A stretch of 64,000 nt of DNA, from assembly GCA_015075185.1 (NCBI GenBank), contig JABTUW010000001.1, positions 2,170,001 to 2,234,000 of the forward strand, in the 5' to 3' direction. The stretch comes from Anaerolineales bacterium. Lineage in GTDB: Bacteria > Chloroflexota > Anaerolineae > 4572-78 > J111. The position numbers were made by a program, and so were the translations under genes. Positions within the stretch are counted from its first letter, which is position 1, and each line of letters opens with the position of its first letter. The notes under the pieces are model-generated. The model was given only the letters and a program-made list of their open reading frames with translations. It was not told the origin of the DNA and ran no database searches. Positions 53,449-62,209 of this stretch are shown piece after piece.

Positions 53449-55548
53449 ATGAGTGACAAAGAAAAAGAAGGGCTGGAGGTCAGTGAGGCGCAAATTGCCG
53501 TTCACTGGCAAGAAGAGGAGTACTTTCACCCGTCCAGGCAGTTCATTGCCCAGGCCAACATGACCGATCCCACGATTTATGATCGGATGAGCCTGGACAA
53601 CTTCCCGGAATGTTTCAAAGAGTATGCCGACATGCTGGATTGGTACCAGCCCTGGCACACCACCCTCGATACCACCGACGCGCCGTGCTGGAAGTGGTTC
53701 GTCGGCGGAAAGATCAATGCCTCTTACAATTGTGTTGACCGCCACCTGAAAAAATATAAAAATAAAGCTGCCCTGATCTTTGTGCCAGAGCCGGAAGAGG
53801 AACCGCATTTGCCGATTACTTACCAGGAGCTTTACGTCCGGGTTAATGAGATGGCCGCCCTTCTGCAAGATTTTTGTGGCCTCAAAGCGGGCGACCGGGT
53901 GACCATCCACATGCCCATGACGCCCGAACTGCCGGTAACCATGCTGGCTTGCGCCCGGCTGGGCGTGATTCACTCGGTGGTGTTTGCCGGTTTCAGCGGC
54001 CGGGCCTGTGGAGAGCGCATTTCCGACTCTACCAGCCGGCTGTTAATTACGATGGATGGCTATTACCGCAGCGGCAGCCTGCTGGAACACAAGGATAAGG
54101 CGGATGAAGCGGTCAGGGTCGCCGACGAAGAAGGGCACGCCGTTGAAAAGGTTTTGGTCTGGCAGCGCTACCCGGGCAAATATTCCAGCAAAACTCCCAT
54201 CGTCGAAGGCCGCGACTTCATTGTCAATGATTTGCTTAAAAAATATCGCGGCAAACGGATTGACCCCGTTCCCATGCCCGCCGAAGCCCCCTTATTTTTG
54301 ATGTACACCAGCGGCACAACCGGCCGGCCCAAGGGCTGCCAGCACGGCACCGGGGGCTACCTGGCCTATGTGACTGCCACCTCCAAATATGTGCAAGACA
54401 TCCACCCCGAAGATGTCTACTGGTGCATGGCCGATATTGGCTGGATTACCGGTCACTCCTACATTGTTTACGGTCCGCTCTCGCTGGCGGCCACCAGCGT
54501 CCTTTTTGAGGGTGTGCCCACTTACCCTGACGCCGGGCGGGCCTGGCGCATCGCCGAGCGGCTGGATGTTAATATCTTCCACACCGCCCCGACGACCATC
54601 CGCATGCTGCGCAAAGCCGGCCCCGACGAGCCGCAGAAGTACAACTATCACTTCAAGCACATGACCACCGTCGGCGAACCGATCGAGCCGGAAGTGTGGC
54701 GCTGGTATTATCACGTGGTCGGCAAAGACGAGGCGGCGATTGTGGATACCTGGTGGCAAACCGAAACCGGTGGCTTCCTCTGCACCACCGTGCCCGCCCT
54801 GCAGGCGATGAAGCCCGGCAGCGCCGGACCGGCCATGCCCGGCATCCATCCGGTTATTTACGATGACGAAGGCAATGAAGTTCCCCCCGGCTCCAACAAA
54901 GCCGGCAATATTTGCATTCGCAACCCCTGGCCGGGCGGCTTCCAGACCATCTGGGGCGACCGCAACCGCTACGTGTCAACCTATTACGCCCGCTACTGCA
55001 AAAACCTGGAGAGCAAAGATTGGCGCGACTGGCCCTACCTGCCCGGCGATGCGGCCATGCAGGCCAAAGACGGCTATTTCCGCATCCTGGGCCGGATTGA
55101 CGACGTGATCAACGTGGCCGGCCATCGCCTGGGGACCAAAGAGCTGGAGTCGGCCTGCCTGGCCGTGCCCGAAATCGCCGAAGCGGCGGTAGTGCCGCGC
55201 GTGGACGAGGTCAAGGGCCGCGTGCCCGATATTTACGTCTCGCTCAAGCCGGGTTACACCCCCAGCAAGGAGATTGAAAAGAAGGTCGAAAACGCCATCG
55301 CCGAAACGATCGGCAAAATTGCCAAGCCCAAGCACGTCTACATTGTCCCCGACATGCCCAAGACCCGCTCCGGCAAGATTATGCGCCGGGTGCTGGCGGC
55401 CGTATCCAATAATATGAATGTGGGGGATGTCACCACCCTGGCCAACCCGGAGGTGGTCGAGCAGGTGCGCCACATGGTGCAGGGTGATGCGCCGGTTGCC
55501 ACTCAGCAGGATGGGCCGGAAGATTTGAAGCGGTTTGGGCAGGAGTAG
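53449..55548 (+). CDS. acs: Acetyl-CoA synthetase (AMP-forming)
   Basis: 699 aa. ANL-family enzyme activating acetate (or propionate) through an acyl-adenylate. It has the P-loop-like YTSGTTGRPKGCQHGTGGYL, WWQTETGG, GRIDDVINVAGHRLGTKELE and the C-terminal catalytic/acetylation lysine in PKTRSGKIMRRVL. ATG at 53449 lies after a perfect AGGAGG; an earlier in-frame start at 53431 is unlikely. Two or three hairpins follow the stop. Confidence 0.95.
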   Translation: MSDKEKEGLEVSEAQIAVHWQEEEYFHPSRQFIAQANMTDPTIYDRMSLDNFPECFKEYADMLDWYQPWHTTLDTTDAPCWKWFVGGKINASYNCVDRHLKKYKNKAALIFVPEPEEEPHLPITYQELYVRVNEMAALLQDFCGLKAGDRVTIHMPMTPELPVTMLACARLGVIHSVVFAGFSGRACGERISDSTSRLLITMDGYYRSGSLLEHKDKADEAVRVADEEGHAVEKVLVWQRYPGKYSSKTPIVEGRDFIVNDLLKKYRGKRIDPVPMPAEAPLFLMYTSGTTGRPKGCQHGTGGYLAYVTATSKYVQDIHPEDVYWCMADIGWITGHSYIVYGPLSLAATSVLFEGVPTYPDAGRAWRIAERLDVNIFHTAPTTIRMLRKAGPDEPQKYNYHFKHMTTVGEPIEPEVWRWYYHVVGKDEAAIVDTWWQTETGGFLCTTVPALQAMKPGSAGPAMPGIHPVIYDDEGNEVPPGSNKAGNICIRNPWPGGFQTIWGDRNRYVSTYYARYCKNLESKDWRDWPYLPGDAAMQAKDGYFRILGRIDDVINVAGHRLGTKELESACLAVPEIAEAAVVPRVDEVKGRVPDIYVSLKPGYTPSKEIEKKVENAIAETIGKIAKPKHVYIVPDMPKTRSGKIMRRVLAAVSNNMNVGDVTTLANPEVVEQVRHMVQGDAPVATQQDGPEDLKRFGQE

Positions 55549-55584
55549 ATAGGGGAAGGTTGGAAGGCTGGAAGGTTGAACGCT

Positions 55585-55670
55585 TTTAACTCGTTGCCAA
55601 ACTCAGTTTGGCAACGAGTTAAACCAAAATGAGGAGTCCAAAATACACTTTGGTCTCCTCATTTTACTTC
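55585..55670 (+). terminator. Tandem terminator hairpins after acs
   Basis: First stem TTTAACTCGTTGCCAAAC/GTTTGGCAACGAGTTAAA (55585-55623), second AAAATGAGGAG/CTCCTCATTTT (55626-55665) with inner CCAAA/TTTGG. Confidence 0.85.
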
Positions 55671-55786
55671 TGGGTGGGGATAATCAGCCCCTTTCTTAAA
55701 TCGGATGTCTCTTCCTTTGGAGCACTTAGACAGTAAGAAATTCCTCAAACTGCAATCGGGTTAATTCAGGATTAACCTTGCATCCT

Positions 55787-55818
55787 AGAGTGGGCTTTTA
55801 AGCCCACTCTATTTTTTC
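55787..55818 (+). terminator. Third hairpin with T-run, border of the AT-rich insert
   Basis: AGAGTGGGCTT (55787-55797), loop TT, AAGCCCACTCT (55800-55810), then ATTTTTTC. It lies between acs and the convergent gene at 55838, protecting the latter from read-through. Confidence 0.85.
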
Positions 55819-55837
55819 TTTGTGTTCTTTTTTGATT

Positions 55838-57043
55838 TTAGAACGATTCTTGTTTGATTTCATACGGTATATCCCCTGGAAAAGCCCGAAAATTACGCGG
55901 ATTTAACAATCTCCATCTATTACCTATCATTCTTGCCTCACCAGTAACTTCAATGGGATACCAATACTTATGTGCATCAACCGCGCTAAGATAATCCTCT
56001 GGATTAAGTTCAACGATTATTTTTACGTAACGGTCAATATCTGGCTTTTTCCAATTGACTATAACTGACCTGCCAGTATCTAACTTAGAAGGGTTATCTG
56101 TGGCACTAAAAAGTGAAACCAGACCACGAACTAAAAATGTATCTTCGGGCTGTTTTAGAACCTTCATTTCATTAGCTGCATATTCAAGGTATGCGTAATC
56201 TGTCTCATTAAGAAGAATTGGGTGAACTTCAGCGATGTCATTCGGAGGAGGAATTTTGGGCGACCACAATATGCTGTATTCAATCGTTGCTCTTTTGTTG
56301 TCGGAAATATCAACAATAGCAGAACACATATTGCTACTAAAGCCACTGTTATAAGATTCCACTAAAGCAGTTATACTTTGTTGCCTAACAGCATTTTTTG
56401 CTGCTACTAATCCACGCACAACCCTTTCTGTGATTCTACGTTCTATAGGCATAAGTGGCGGTTCAACCTCTTCGGGTTTATCAAATCGTGTTTGTACATA
56501 GGGAATAGGATCAGGCAAAACAGGTGATTGAACAACTAAGCCAAAGCTGCGATTTTGAGTATGTCCAAACTGAAAACTATTCACCATTCTATCTGCTTGG
56601 CTGTTATAATAATTGCCACGATAGTATGGCAAGACATCGCGTTCAGAATTGGACGCTTGCCTAACTAGGGTTTGTAATTTTTGCACTTGTCGAGCAGCAA
56701 GCTTTAATGGAATGGAAATATTAATATTCTCATCAGTGTTGCGGAGGTTTAGTACATCCCTATTAACATTTTGAACTCGTTGCGATGTAATAATAGGAGA
56801 TTCTTGGCGTAAAGTAGATAGTAAATCAATCGCACTTGCAAGATATTGATTTGCGGTATCCGTGTTGTCTCTTTTACTCAATACAATTTCTAGGGGTTCG
56901 CCATAGTAATCATTCGGCCCAGCATAAACTATCCAGGCCGCTTTGGGTGACTCTATATTCTTCCAGCCCGAAAGCTCCAAATATTCAATCAGGTCTCGCC
57001 TCGTTATATTTTTGAGCAAGTCACCATTGAATAGGCTATCCAC
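55838..57043 (-). CDS. Unrecognised 401-aa protein paired with a DUF4365-like nuclease
   Basis: I do not recognise a named family. The start is GTG 57043 (VDSLFNGDLLKNITRRDL), placed after GAGGGG; the frame is open to 57082. The N-terminal 60 residues look like a small domain (RRDLIEYLELSGWKN...). The centre has ISIPLKLAARQVQKLQTLVRQA and FQFGHTQNRSFGLVVQSPVLP. The C-terminal part (about 290-401) is beta-rich with VIVNWKKPDIDRYVKIIVEL. No membrane segments. It overlaps the upstream nuclease-like gene by eight bases, so the two are expressed as one unit. AT-rich compared with its neighbours, suggesting transfer. Confidence 0.75.
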   Translation of the reverse strand: MDSLFNGDLLKNITRRDLIEYLELSGWKNIESPKAAWIVYAGPNDYYGEPLEIVLSKRDNTDTANQYLASAIDLLSTLRQESPIITSQRVQNVNRDVLNLRNTDENINISIPLKLAARQVQKLQTLVRQASNSERDVLPYYRGNYYNSQADRMVNSFQFGHTQNRSFGLVVQSPVLPDPIPYVQTRFDKPEEVEPPLMPIERRITERVVRGLVAAKNAVRQQSITALVESYNSGFSSNMCSAIVDISDNKRATIEYSILWSPKIPPPNDIAEVHPILLNETDYAYLEYAANEMKVLKQPEDTFLVRGLVSLFSATDNPSKLDTGRSVIVNWKKPDIDRYVKIIVELNPEDYLSAVDAHKYWYPIEVTGEARMIGNRWRLLNPRNFRAFPGDIPYEIKQESF

Positions 57044-57578
57044 CGAATTTCCCCTCTTTAAGCATTGTAAAAAAGTTAGCAACAGCTTCTGGAGTCAATC
57101 TTTGCTCAATAGGAATTTCGATTCTATGTGATGAGTCTTTGTCCTCTAAACGTGAACCCGTAATGTAATCCCAATAGCAACAATGCTTCAAGACTAATGT
57201 ATCGTCATCCAATAACAGCCAGGTATCAATCTGTTCTTCGGGGGGAATACGAAATAGAATGAATATGGTAGGGGCATCATCATCTGCAACATCCACCAAC
57301 TTATTATAAGCTCTAACCCTCATATCATAGACCACTTTACTGTCTCTTATAAAACTTGTCGTTGTGGCCTTAATCTGACATTGAAGGCATATACCAGTTT
57401 CTTTGAGTTCGCCATTTGGCAAGACACGAATTCTCTGAAAATAACCATCTACTCCGTACTCGGTTACATCACCTCCGAACAATTTAACTCCAGCCATTGC
57501 CATTACCGTATGAACATATGCTTCACTTAATCGTTCCATCTTGTGTGATAGTGGAATTTGTGATAGTGGAGTTAGCAT
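57036..57578 (-). CDS. DUF4365-like predicted PD-(D/E)XK nuclease
   Basis: 180 aa. The pattern EYGVDGYF (D44) followed about 24 residues later by LQCQIKATTT (Q68-x-K70) matches the DUF4365/PD-(D/E)XK core, where D and (E/Q)xK coordinate the metal for DNA cleavage. The C-terminal half (TIFILFRIPPEEQIDTWLLLDDDTLVLKHCCYWDY) also fits DUF4365. ATG 57578 follows GAGG; a second Met (MERLSEAY, 57539) is possible. It is transcribed from its own TTGACA-N18-TAAAAT promoter with the overlapping downstream gene. DUF4365 proteins often occur in defence islands. Confidence 0.8.
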   Translation of the reverse strand: MLTPLSQIPLSHKMERLSEAYVHTVMAMAGVKLFGGDVTEYGVDGYFQRIRVLPNGELKETGICLQCQIKATTTSFIRDSKVVYDMRVRAYNKLVDVADDDAPTIFILFRIPPEEQIDTWLLLDDDTLVLKHCCYWDYITGSRLEDKDSSHRIEIPIEQRLTPEAVANFFTMLKEGKFGG

Positions 57579-57612
57579 AACATCCTCACTTAGAACTACT
57601 TACAGTAAGGAC

Positions 57613-57642
57613 ATTTTAAGCGGATTCTATTCTATCTGTCAA
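57613..57642 (-). promoter_or_regulatory. Promoter of the DUF4365-like gene pair
   Basis: Minus strand TTGACA (57637-57642), 18 bp, TAAAAT (57613-57618), about 35 bases before the ATG at 57578. Confidence 0.65.
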
Positions 57643-57718
57643 GCATTCCCCTGATTTAATGGTAAGACAAGTTAACTCCAGGTCAACTACTAATGGAACA
57701 TCTGTCCTACTTACAATA

Positions 57719-57907
57719 TCAACCTACTTGCTTATCACTTTTCTTTGCTTGAGTCCCTATAAAGTCGCGCCAGGCCTTTTCGATACATCGAATAATGATT
57801 TGACTCTGGCTATTCTCCTTCCATTCTTCAGACAAATCCTCTAATTGCTGCAAGGTTATACCTGGAACTTTGAGAGAAATAGTCTTTTTTCGGGTTTTGG
57901 TCGCCAA
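57719..57907 (-). CDS. Ribbon-helix-helix DNA-binding protein
   Basis: 62 aa. RKKTISLKVPGITLQQLEDLSEEW looks like an RHH strand and first helix, and SQSQIIIRCIEKAWRDF the second helix. The start is TTG at 57907, supported by AGGGTG upstream on the minus strand. Small RHH proteins act as dimeric repressors or antitoxins. A palindromic site overlaps its promoter, so autoregulation is likely. It lies upstream of the DUF4365 pair on the same strand. Confidence 0.72.
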   Translation of the reverse strand: MATKTRKKTISLKVPGITLQQLEDLSEEWKENSQSQIIIRCIEKAWRDFIGTQAKKSDKQVG

Positions 57908-57943
57908 TATCGCACCCTATTCCAAGTTGGTACAAATCAGAAA

Positions 57944-57980
57944 GTAATACTATAATACTACTATAGTATTACATTGTCAA
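57944..57980 (-). promoter_or_regulatory. Promoter with palindromic operator of the RHH gene
   Basis: Minus strand TTGACA (57975-57980), 17 bp, TATTAT (57952-57957). The perfect palindrome GTAATACTATA (57944-57954) / TATAGTATTAC (57962-57972) covers the spacer and the -10, a typical repressor site. Confidence 0.75.
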
Positions 57981-57982
57981 TT

Positions 57983-58006
57983 AAAAAAAAGCCCTCGCAA
58001 GAGGGC
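57983..58006 (-). terminator. Terminator of the dprA-like operon
   Basis: Read on the minus strand: GCCCTC-TTGC-GAGGGC (58006-57991) followed by eight T (57990-57983). Confidence 0.88.
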
Positions 58007-58042
58007 TAATTTACAACCAGAGTATAATTGCTTTAATAAATT

Positions 58043-59203
58043 CTACTTCTTGCCTCGCTTCTTCGCCTCGCCTGCACCCGGATGGGTGTCCTCATCCTCT
58101 TTCTTCAGCCGTTTCCGCAGTATCTCCGGCACATTGCCGCCCAGCGATAAAATTTCCAGGGCTTCCTCGCTGTCAATCGGCTCGACCTCTTCGACGGGCA
58201 GATTGTAATCCGCATCGGTGCTAGGTGGGGCCGCCGGAGCCGGGGCAGGGGCGGGCGCAGTGGGCAGAGCAGCGGCAGGCAGGGTCTCTTCTTCGGAAAA
58301 GACGGTGTCAATCATGGCCTGCTGGACCATCTCGACTACTTCGCCGGCGTCGGTGAGCAGGTAAGCGCCCTGGTCAATCAAGGCCCGGTTGCCGGCGGTG
58401 TCGGTCAGGCCGACAAAAACCGGCAGGCCGCGTTCCAGGGCAGCGCTGCCGCGCGCCTGGGCCTCTTCGTCGGGTTGGGGAATAAGCAGGGCCAGGGCCA
58501 GGTGGTCAATGAGCAGGTTGCGGGCCTCGGCCAGTTTTTCCTGAAAGGGCGTATCTGGGGCAAAGGGGCTGACCAGCACAATCCGTTCCTGGGCAACCGA
58601 TCCTTCCAATTTGGAAGTAGACTTGGCAAAGGCGCCGAGGCCCATGGGCAGAACCGTGACCGCGCGCCCGCCGTCGGTGGCCAGCATGGTTTCAAAGGTG
58701 GCCCGATCCAGGCCGCGCCCATAGCCGCTGATCAGGTTGATCTCCTCGGCGGTCAGAGTTTGCATAACGTCGTTGATGAGGTCAGTGGTGGCTTCGTCCG
58801 GTGTTTGGCTGCCCAGGACGGCCACGCCCGGCTCCTGGAGCAGGCTGAGGGAACCTCGCGCCCACAGGATCAAGGGCTGTTTGGCCGCCGGCAGGGTAGC
58901 GACCAGCCGTTTGGGGTAGCGCGGGTCGGTGCGGATAAGCGGCTCAATTTTCTGAGCCTGCCACTGCCCCACCAGGGCGGCTTGTTTGCCCAGCCTCTTA
59001 ACGGCGTCAACCGCCCGGTTCGCTTCCTCATCCGGCAGGCCGAAGCGGGTGGCCCATTCCCAGGGCGATAGTTCAAACAACTGGGCCAGGGTTCGCTGCT
59101 CGCCAAAACACCACTGCTGGATAATGGGTTTGACCACATTTAATTTTAAGTGGCTCTCATTCATCAGAGCCAGCCAGTAAATCAATTCGGGATAGTCAGT
59201 CAT
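58043..59203 (-). CDS. DprA/Smf-like DNA-processing protein
   Basis: 386 aa. DprA family proteins bind single-stranded DNA and load RecA in transformation. The central Rossmann-like domain (about 85-290) has VAVLGSQTPDEATTDL, SGYGRGLDRATFETMLATDGG and AVTVLPMGLGAF, matching the DprA SGxAxGID...H...L..GG pattern with substitutions (for example LDRATFE for IDxxAH). A Pro/Ala linker (about 300-325) and an acidic-to-basic tail follow. The divergence suggests a specialised rather than canonical DprA. ATG 59203 overlaps the preceding stop by four bases. Confidence 0.78.
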   Translation of the reverse strand: MTDYPELIYWLALMNESHLKLNVVKPIIQQWCFGEQRTLAQLFELSPWEWATRFGLPDEEANRAVDAVKRLGKQAALVGQWQAQKIEPLIRTDPRYPKRLVATLPAAKQPLILWARGSLSLLQEPGVAVLGSQTPDEATTDLINDVMQTLTAEEINLISGYGRGLDRATFETMLATDGGRAVTVLPMGLGAFAKSTSKLEGSVAQERIVLVSPFAPDTPFQEKLAEARNLLIDHLALALLIPQPDEEAQARGSAALERGLPVFVGLTDTAGNRALIDQGAYLLTDAGEVVEMVQQAMIDTVFSEEETLPAAALPTAPAPAPAPAAPPSTDADYNLPVEEVEPIDSEEALEILSLGGNVPEILRKRLKKEDEDTHPGAGEAKKRGKK

Positions 59204-59931
59204 TGTACAATCAACCGGATCACACAAGGTTCGGGATAGTTGCCGATCGTATCCACCACCACTAACCTGAATTCATATTCCCCCGGCGCGGCGGTGCCGG
59301 TGTTCCAGGAGCCAAGGGCGCCGCCCAGTACGGCATTATCATAACTCTGAATAAAAGACCACTCGCCGCCGGGCGGGCGGAACTCAAATTTGTAGTAATC
59401 AAAGTTGTCCACCATCGCTGCCCCGCTGATTTGAATCACTCCGCTCACCCGAGCGCCGTCGCCGGGCTGGGTAATCCTGGCATTAGGATTGGGGCAGTTT
59501 GGCGTCTGTCCGATCACAGGCACAATGGCTGCTGTCGGGGTGGGCGTCACTTCCACCTCAAAGGTAGGCGGTGGGAGTGTCGGGGTGGGCGTTAACGAAG
59601 GCGTGGGTGTCGGTAGGAGGGGGGGAGGGGTTGGGGTCGGCGGCAGGGCGATGATCGGCGTTGGCGTGGGGGTATCCTGGGTCGGCGGCACAATGGTCGG
59701 GGTAACGATGCTGAGGTAGTAAATGCCCAGGGCTAAACTCAAGATTATCATGAGACCAATAAAAGCCCGGGTCATCCGGGCATTGGCATGTTCGCGCTCC
59801 AGGGTAAAAATGGAACGCATTCGGTCGCGGCGGGCCAGCCAAATAACCCGGATAAAAAAAAGCGCAACCAGCCCCAAACCAAAGTAAAGCCAGGTGTCGA
59901 ATAAGGCGATGGGTCTGAGAAATTCCAGCAT
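59200..59931 (-). CDS. Membrane-anchored protein with extracytoplasmic Ig-like domain
   Basis: 243 aa. Two hydrophobic segments (about 10-30 and 57-77), a long (TP)n/Pro linker (about 85-140), and a C-terminal beta-sandwich-like domain (NPNARITQPGDGARVSGVIQISG...EYEFRLVVVDT). It lies directly upstream of, and is coupled to, the DprA-like gene. The C-terminal domain resembles Ig-like binding modules of other secreted proteins in this genome. ATG at 59931 follows GGGGACACATC. Confidence 0.72.
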   Translation of the reverse strand: MLEFLRPIALFDTWLYFGLGLVALFFIRVIWLARRDRMRSIFTLEREHANARMTRAFIGLMIILSLALGIYYLSIVTPTIVPPTQDTPTPTPIIALPPTPTPPPLLPTPTPSLTPTPTLPPPTFEVEVTPTPTAAIVPVIGQTPNCPNPNARITQPGDGARVSGVIQISGAAMVDNFDYYKFEFRPPGGEWSFIQSYDNAVLGGALGSWNTGTAAPGEYEFRLVVVDTIGNYPEPCVIRLIVQ

Positions 59932-60073
59932 GATGTGTCCCCTAAAACGCAAAGGGGTATATTTTAGAGTGTCTACTCGTTACGAGCAAAAAAATTAACC
60001 CGATAATATTCAATCCAAGTATACAAAGAGGGGGGCATAGGAGCAAATTATGTTGGGCTAGGCCCATGTATTC

Positions 60074-60928
60074 TCAGTCGAGATGGTCCAAAATGCCCTT
60101 GAGCAGCGCTGTCAATGTGGGGACCACTGTCTTGCCGGTTTCCAGTACTTCTTCATGGGTGGTCTCGACGGTTGAAGAGGTCTCAAGGATGGAAATATTG
60201 GTAATGGTGCTGATGCCAAGAACGCGCATCCCGGCGTGATTGGCAACCACGACTTCGTGAGCGGTGGACATGCCAACCGCGTCGGCGCCGATGAGACGGA
60301 GAAAACGGTTTTCTGCCGGGGTTTCGAACGAAGGACCGGCCAGGCAAATATAGACCCCTTCCTGCAGCCTTAAGTTTAACTCCTCGGCTGCCTGGCGAGC
60401 CAGCCCCAGTAGCGCCGGGTCGTAAGCGTGGGTCATGCTGGGAAAACGCGGGCCAAACTCGGCCAGGTTGGGACCACGCAGAGGATGATAACCGGCCATC
60501 CCGATCAGGTTGATCTGGTCGGTAATCAGCATCAAATCGCCCGCGGTAAAACTTGGGTTAAGCCCTCCGGCCGCATTGGTCACAATCAGGGTTTGCACGC
60601 CGAGCAGTCGCATGACCCGCACCGGCAGGGTGATATGCTGGATCGGGTAACCCTCGTAAAAATGAGTCCGGCCCTGCATAACCAGCACCGACTTCCCGGC
60701 CAGCTCGCCGATCACCAGCTTGCCGGCATGTCCGGCAACCCCGGAAACCGGAAAATAGGGGATTTCGGTATAGGGAATATGATCGGCCTGCTCAATTTCG
60801 TCGGCCAGCGGGCTGAGACCCGAACCGAGAATCAGGCCAATTTTGGGTTGGTGGTGGGTTTTACGCCGGATGTAATTGGCTGCCTGCGGATAGGCATCGT
60901 CGCTGAAGAAATCTTTGTTTGCGTCCAT
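60074..60928 (-). CDS. Purine nucleoside phosphorylase
   Basis: 284 aa, trimeric (high-molecular-weight family 2) type PNP that cleaves inosine/guanosine with phosphate. It has LILGSGLSPLADEI, VSGVAGHAGKLVIG, TNAAGGLNPSF, LAGPSFETPAENRFL, VGMSTAHEVVVANHAG and the purine-site region STITNIS. The start at MDANKD is 17 bases after AGGAGG, somewhat distant; the frame is open to 60997 through repeat sequence. Confidence 0.93.
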   Translation of the reverse strand: MDANKDFFSDDAYPQAANYIRRKTHHQPKIGLILGSGLSPLADEIEQADHIPYTEIPYFPVSGVAGHAGKLVIGELAGKSVLVMQGRTHFYEGYPIQHITLPVRVMRLLGVQTLIVTNAAGGLNPSFTAGDLMLITDQINLIGMAGYHPLRGPNLAEFGPRFPSMTHAYDPALLGLARQAAEELNLRLQEGVYICLAGPSFETPAENRFLRLIGADAVGMSTAHEVVVANHAGMRVLGISTITNISILETSSTVETTHEEVLETGKTVVPTLTALLKGILDHLD

Positions 60929-60960
60929 CAGTTTAGACTTTCTGCCTCCTGCTGAAATAA

Positions 60961-61022
60961 AAAACGTAAAACGCAAGGGGTGATAACCCAAAATCATTAC
61001 GTTTTACGCTTTACGTTTTACG
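60961..61022. repeat. ACGTTTTACG low-complexity inverted repeat
   Basis: AACGTAAAACGCAAGGGGTG on one side and TTACGTTTTACGCTTTACGT on the other. A shorter relative (CACGTTTCACGTTTTACG) is at 31908-31925. Confidence 0.7.
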
Positions 61023-61092
61023 TAGAACGGGATAATTCCCCGTAATGGGACCGCTGATTTTTTTGGAACAGCTCAACCGAACATTTTTTGGC

Positions 61093-61983
61093 TTAACGCG
61101 CCTCTTTTTCGCTTTCCTGGCTGAGGTGAGCATACACCTGTGTCGTCGAAATATTGGCGTGCCCCAACAATTTTTGAATATCCTGTAATGATTTGCCCTG
61201 GCTCAATTTATGCGCGGCGAAGGAGTGGCGCAGCGTATGGGGTGTCACCTCGGCGGAAATCCCGACCGCTTCGACATAATGCTTGATAATCAGCCAGAGG
61301 CCCTGGCGGGTGAGCCGCTGGCCCCGATTGTTGAGGAAAAGGGCCGTCTCGTTCGGATCGTGGACCAACTGCTCCCGGCCATGCCGGATGTAGGTCTTGA
61401 GGGTAGTCAGGGCTGAGCCGGTAATTGGAATCTCCCGCGCTTTGGAGTTGGTTTTTTTGCCTTTAACCCGGACCCGGCCGCTGTTGCCGTCAATTTCTAT
61501 ATCAGGTACGTTCAGCGAGACCAGCTCGGTGACGCGCATGCCAGACGCATAAAGCATTTCCAGCAGAGCCAGGTCCCGTTCGGCTTTGGGGCCATTCTGG
61601 CCGGCCGGAGCCTGCAAAAGCTGGTCAACTTCATTTATCGAAATCGCTTTGGGCAAGCGCTTTTTCACCTTGGGTGAGTCAAGGGTGAGGGTAGGGTCCT
61701 CTTTCAAGTCGCCCTCGGCCACCAGAAAATGAAAGAAAGATTTGATGGCGGCTACCTTACGGGCCACAGTTGAGGAGGTATAACTGCCGCTTTTGATCCG
61801 CTCGATGTAGTCAATAATGGCGCTCTTTTTGACTTGAGCCCAGGTTTCTACCTTGTCATCTGTTTTCTTTTGGATATACAAGAAAAATTGCCCCAGGTCA
61901 TTTTGATACGCGGCAATGGTGTTTTCGGCGTAGCCCTTTTCTGCGGCAAGAAAGTTAAGGAAGCCTTGAATTCTATCTTTCAT
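61093..61983 (-). CDS. Tyrosine recombinase, XerC/XerD-like
   Basis: 296 aa. Core-binding (SAM-like) domain at 1-90 and catalytic domain at 108-290 with all active residues: R150 (ASGMRVTEL), K175, H249-x-x-R252 (HTLRHSF), H275 (LLGHANIST) and Y284 (TQVYAHL). The length and LLGHANISTTQVY block are those of XerD rather than a phage integrase, so chromosome-dimer resolution is the likely role. No attachment site or integrated element is visible nearby. Confidence 0.9.
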   Translation of the reverse strand: MKDRIQGFLNFLAAEKGYAENTIAAYQNDLGQFFLYIQKKTDDKVETWAQVKKSAIIDYIERIKSGSYTSSTVARKVAAIKSFFHFLVAEGDLKEDPTLTLDSPKVKKRLPKAISINEVDQLLQAPAGQNGPKAERDLALLEMLYASGMRVTELVSLNVPDIEIDGNSGRVRVKGKKTNSKAREIPITGSALTTLKTYIRHGREQLVHDPNETALFLNNRGQRLTRQGLWLIIKHYVEAVGISAEVTPHTLRHSFAAHKLSQGKSLQDIQKLLGHANISTTQVYAHLSQESEKEAR

Positions 61984-62209
61984 CGTCTACTCCTCACGCA
62001 GACCTTAAAAGTAGTGACGCAAATAATTACTTGAAATTATTCCGACGCCAGGTTAATAAGCTACAACTCGCTGCCTCAAATCAGTGAAACCTAAAATTAT
62101 AATTGTGGCAGACCTACGGACAGCGACTGAGATAAAAGGGGGAATTAAGCTTAAGCCCATTGTACCAGAACTTTGCATAACTTGCAAGAGACATAATTGA
62201 TAAACGCTT
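61984..62209. other. Non-coding stretch upstream of xerD-like gene
   Basis: AT-richer DNA, no repeat or RNA gene recognised. Confidence 0.3.

Noticed and set aside
53299..53973. 224-aa minus-strand ORF overlapping the acs start
   Set aside because: Antisense shadow of acs and its leader.
61093..61983. XerD-like gene as integrase of an integrated element
   Set aside because: Housekeeping XerD architecture, no attachment-site duplication and no phage or plasmid genes nearby.
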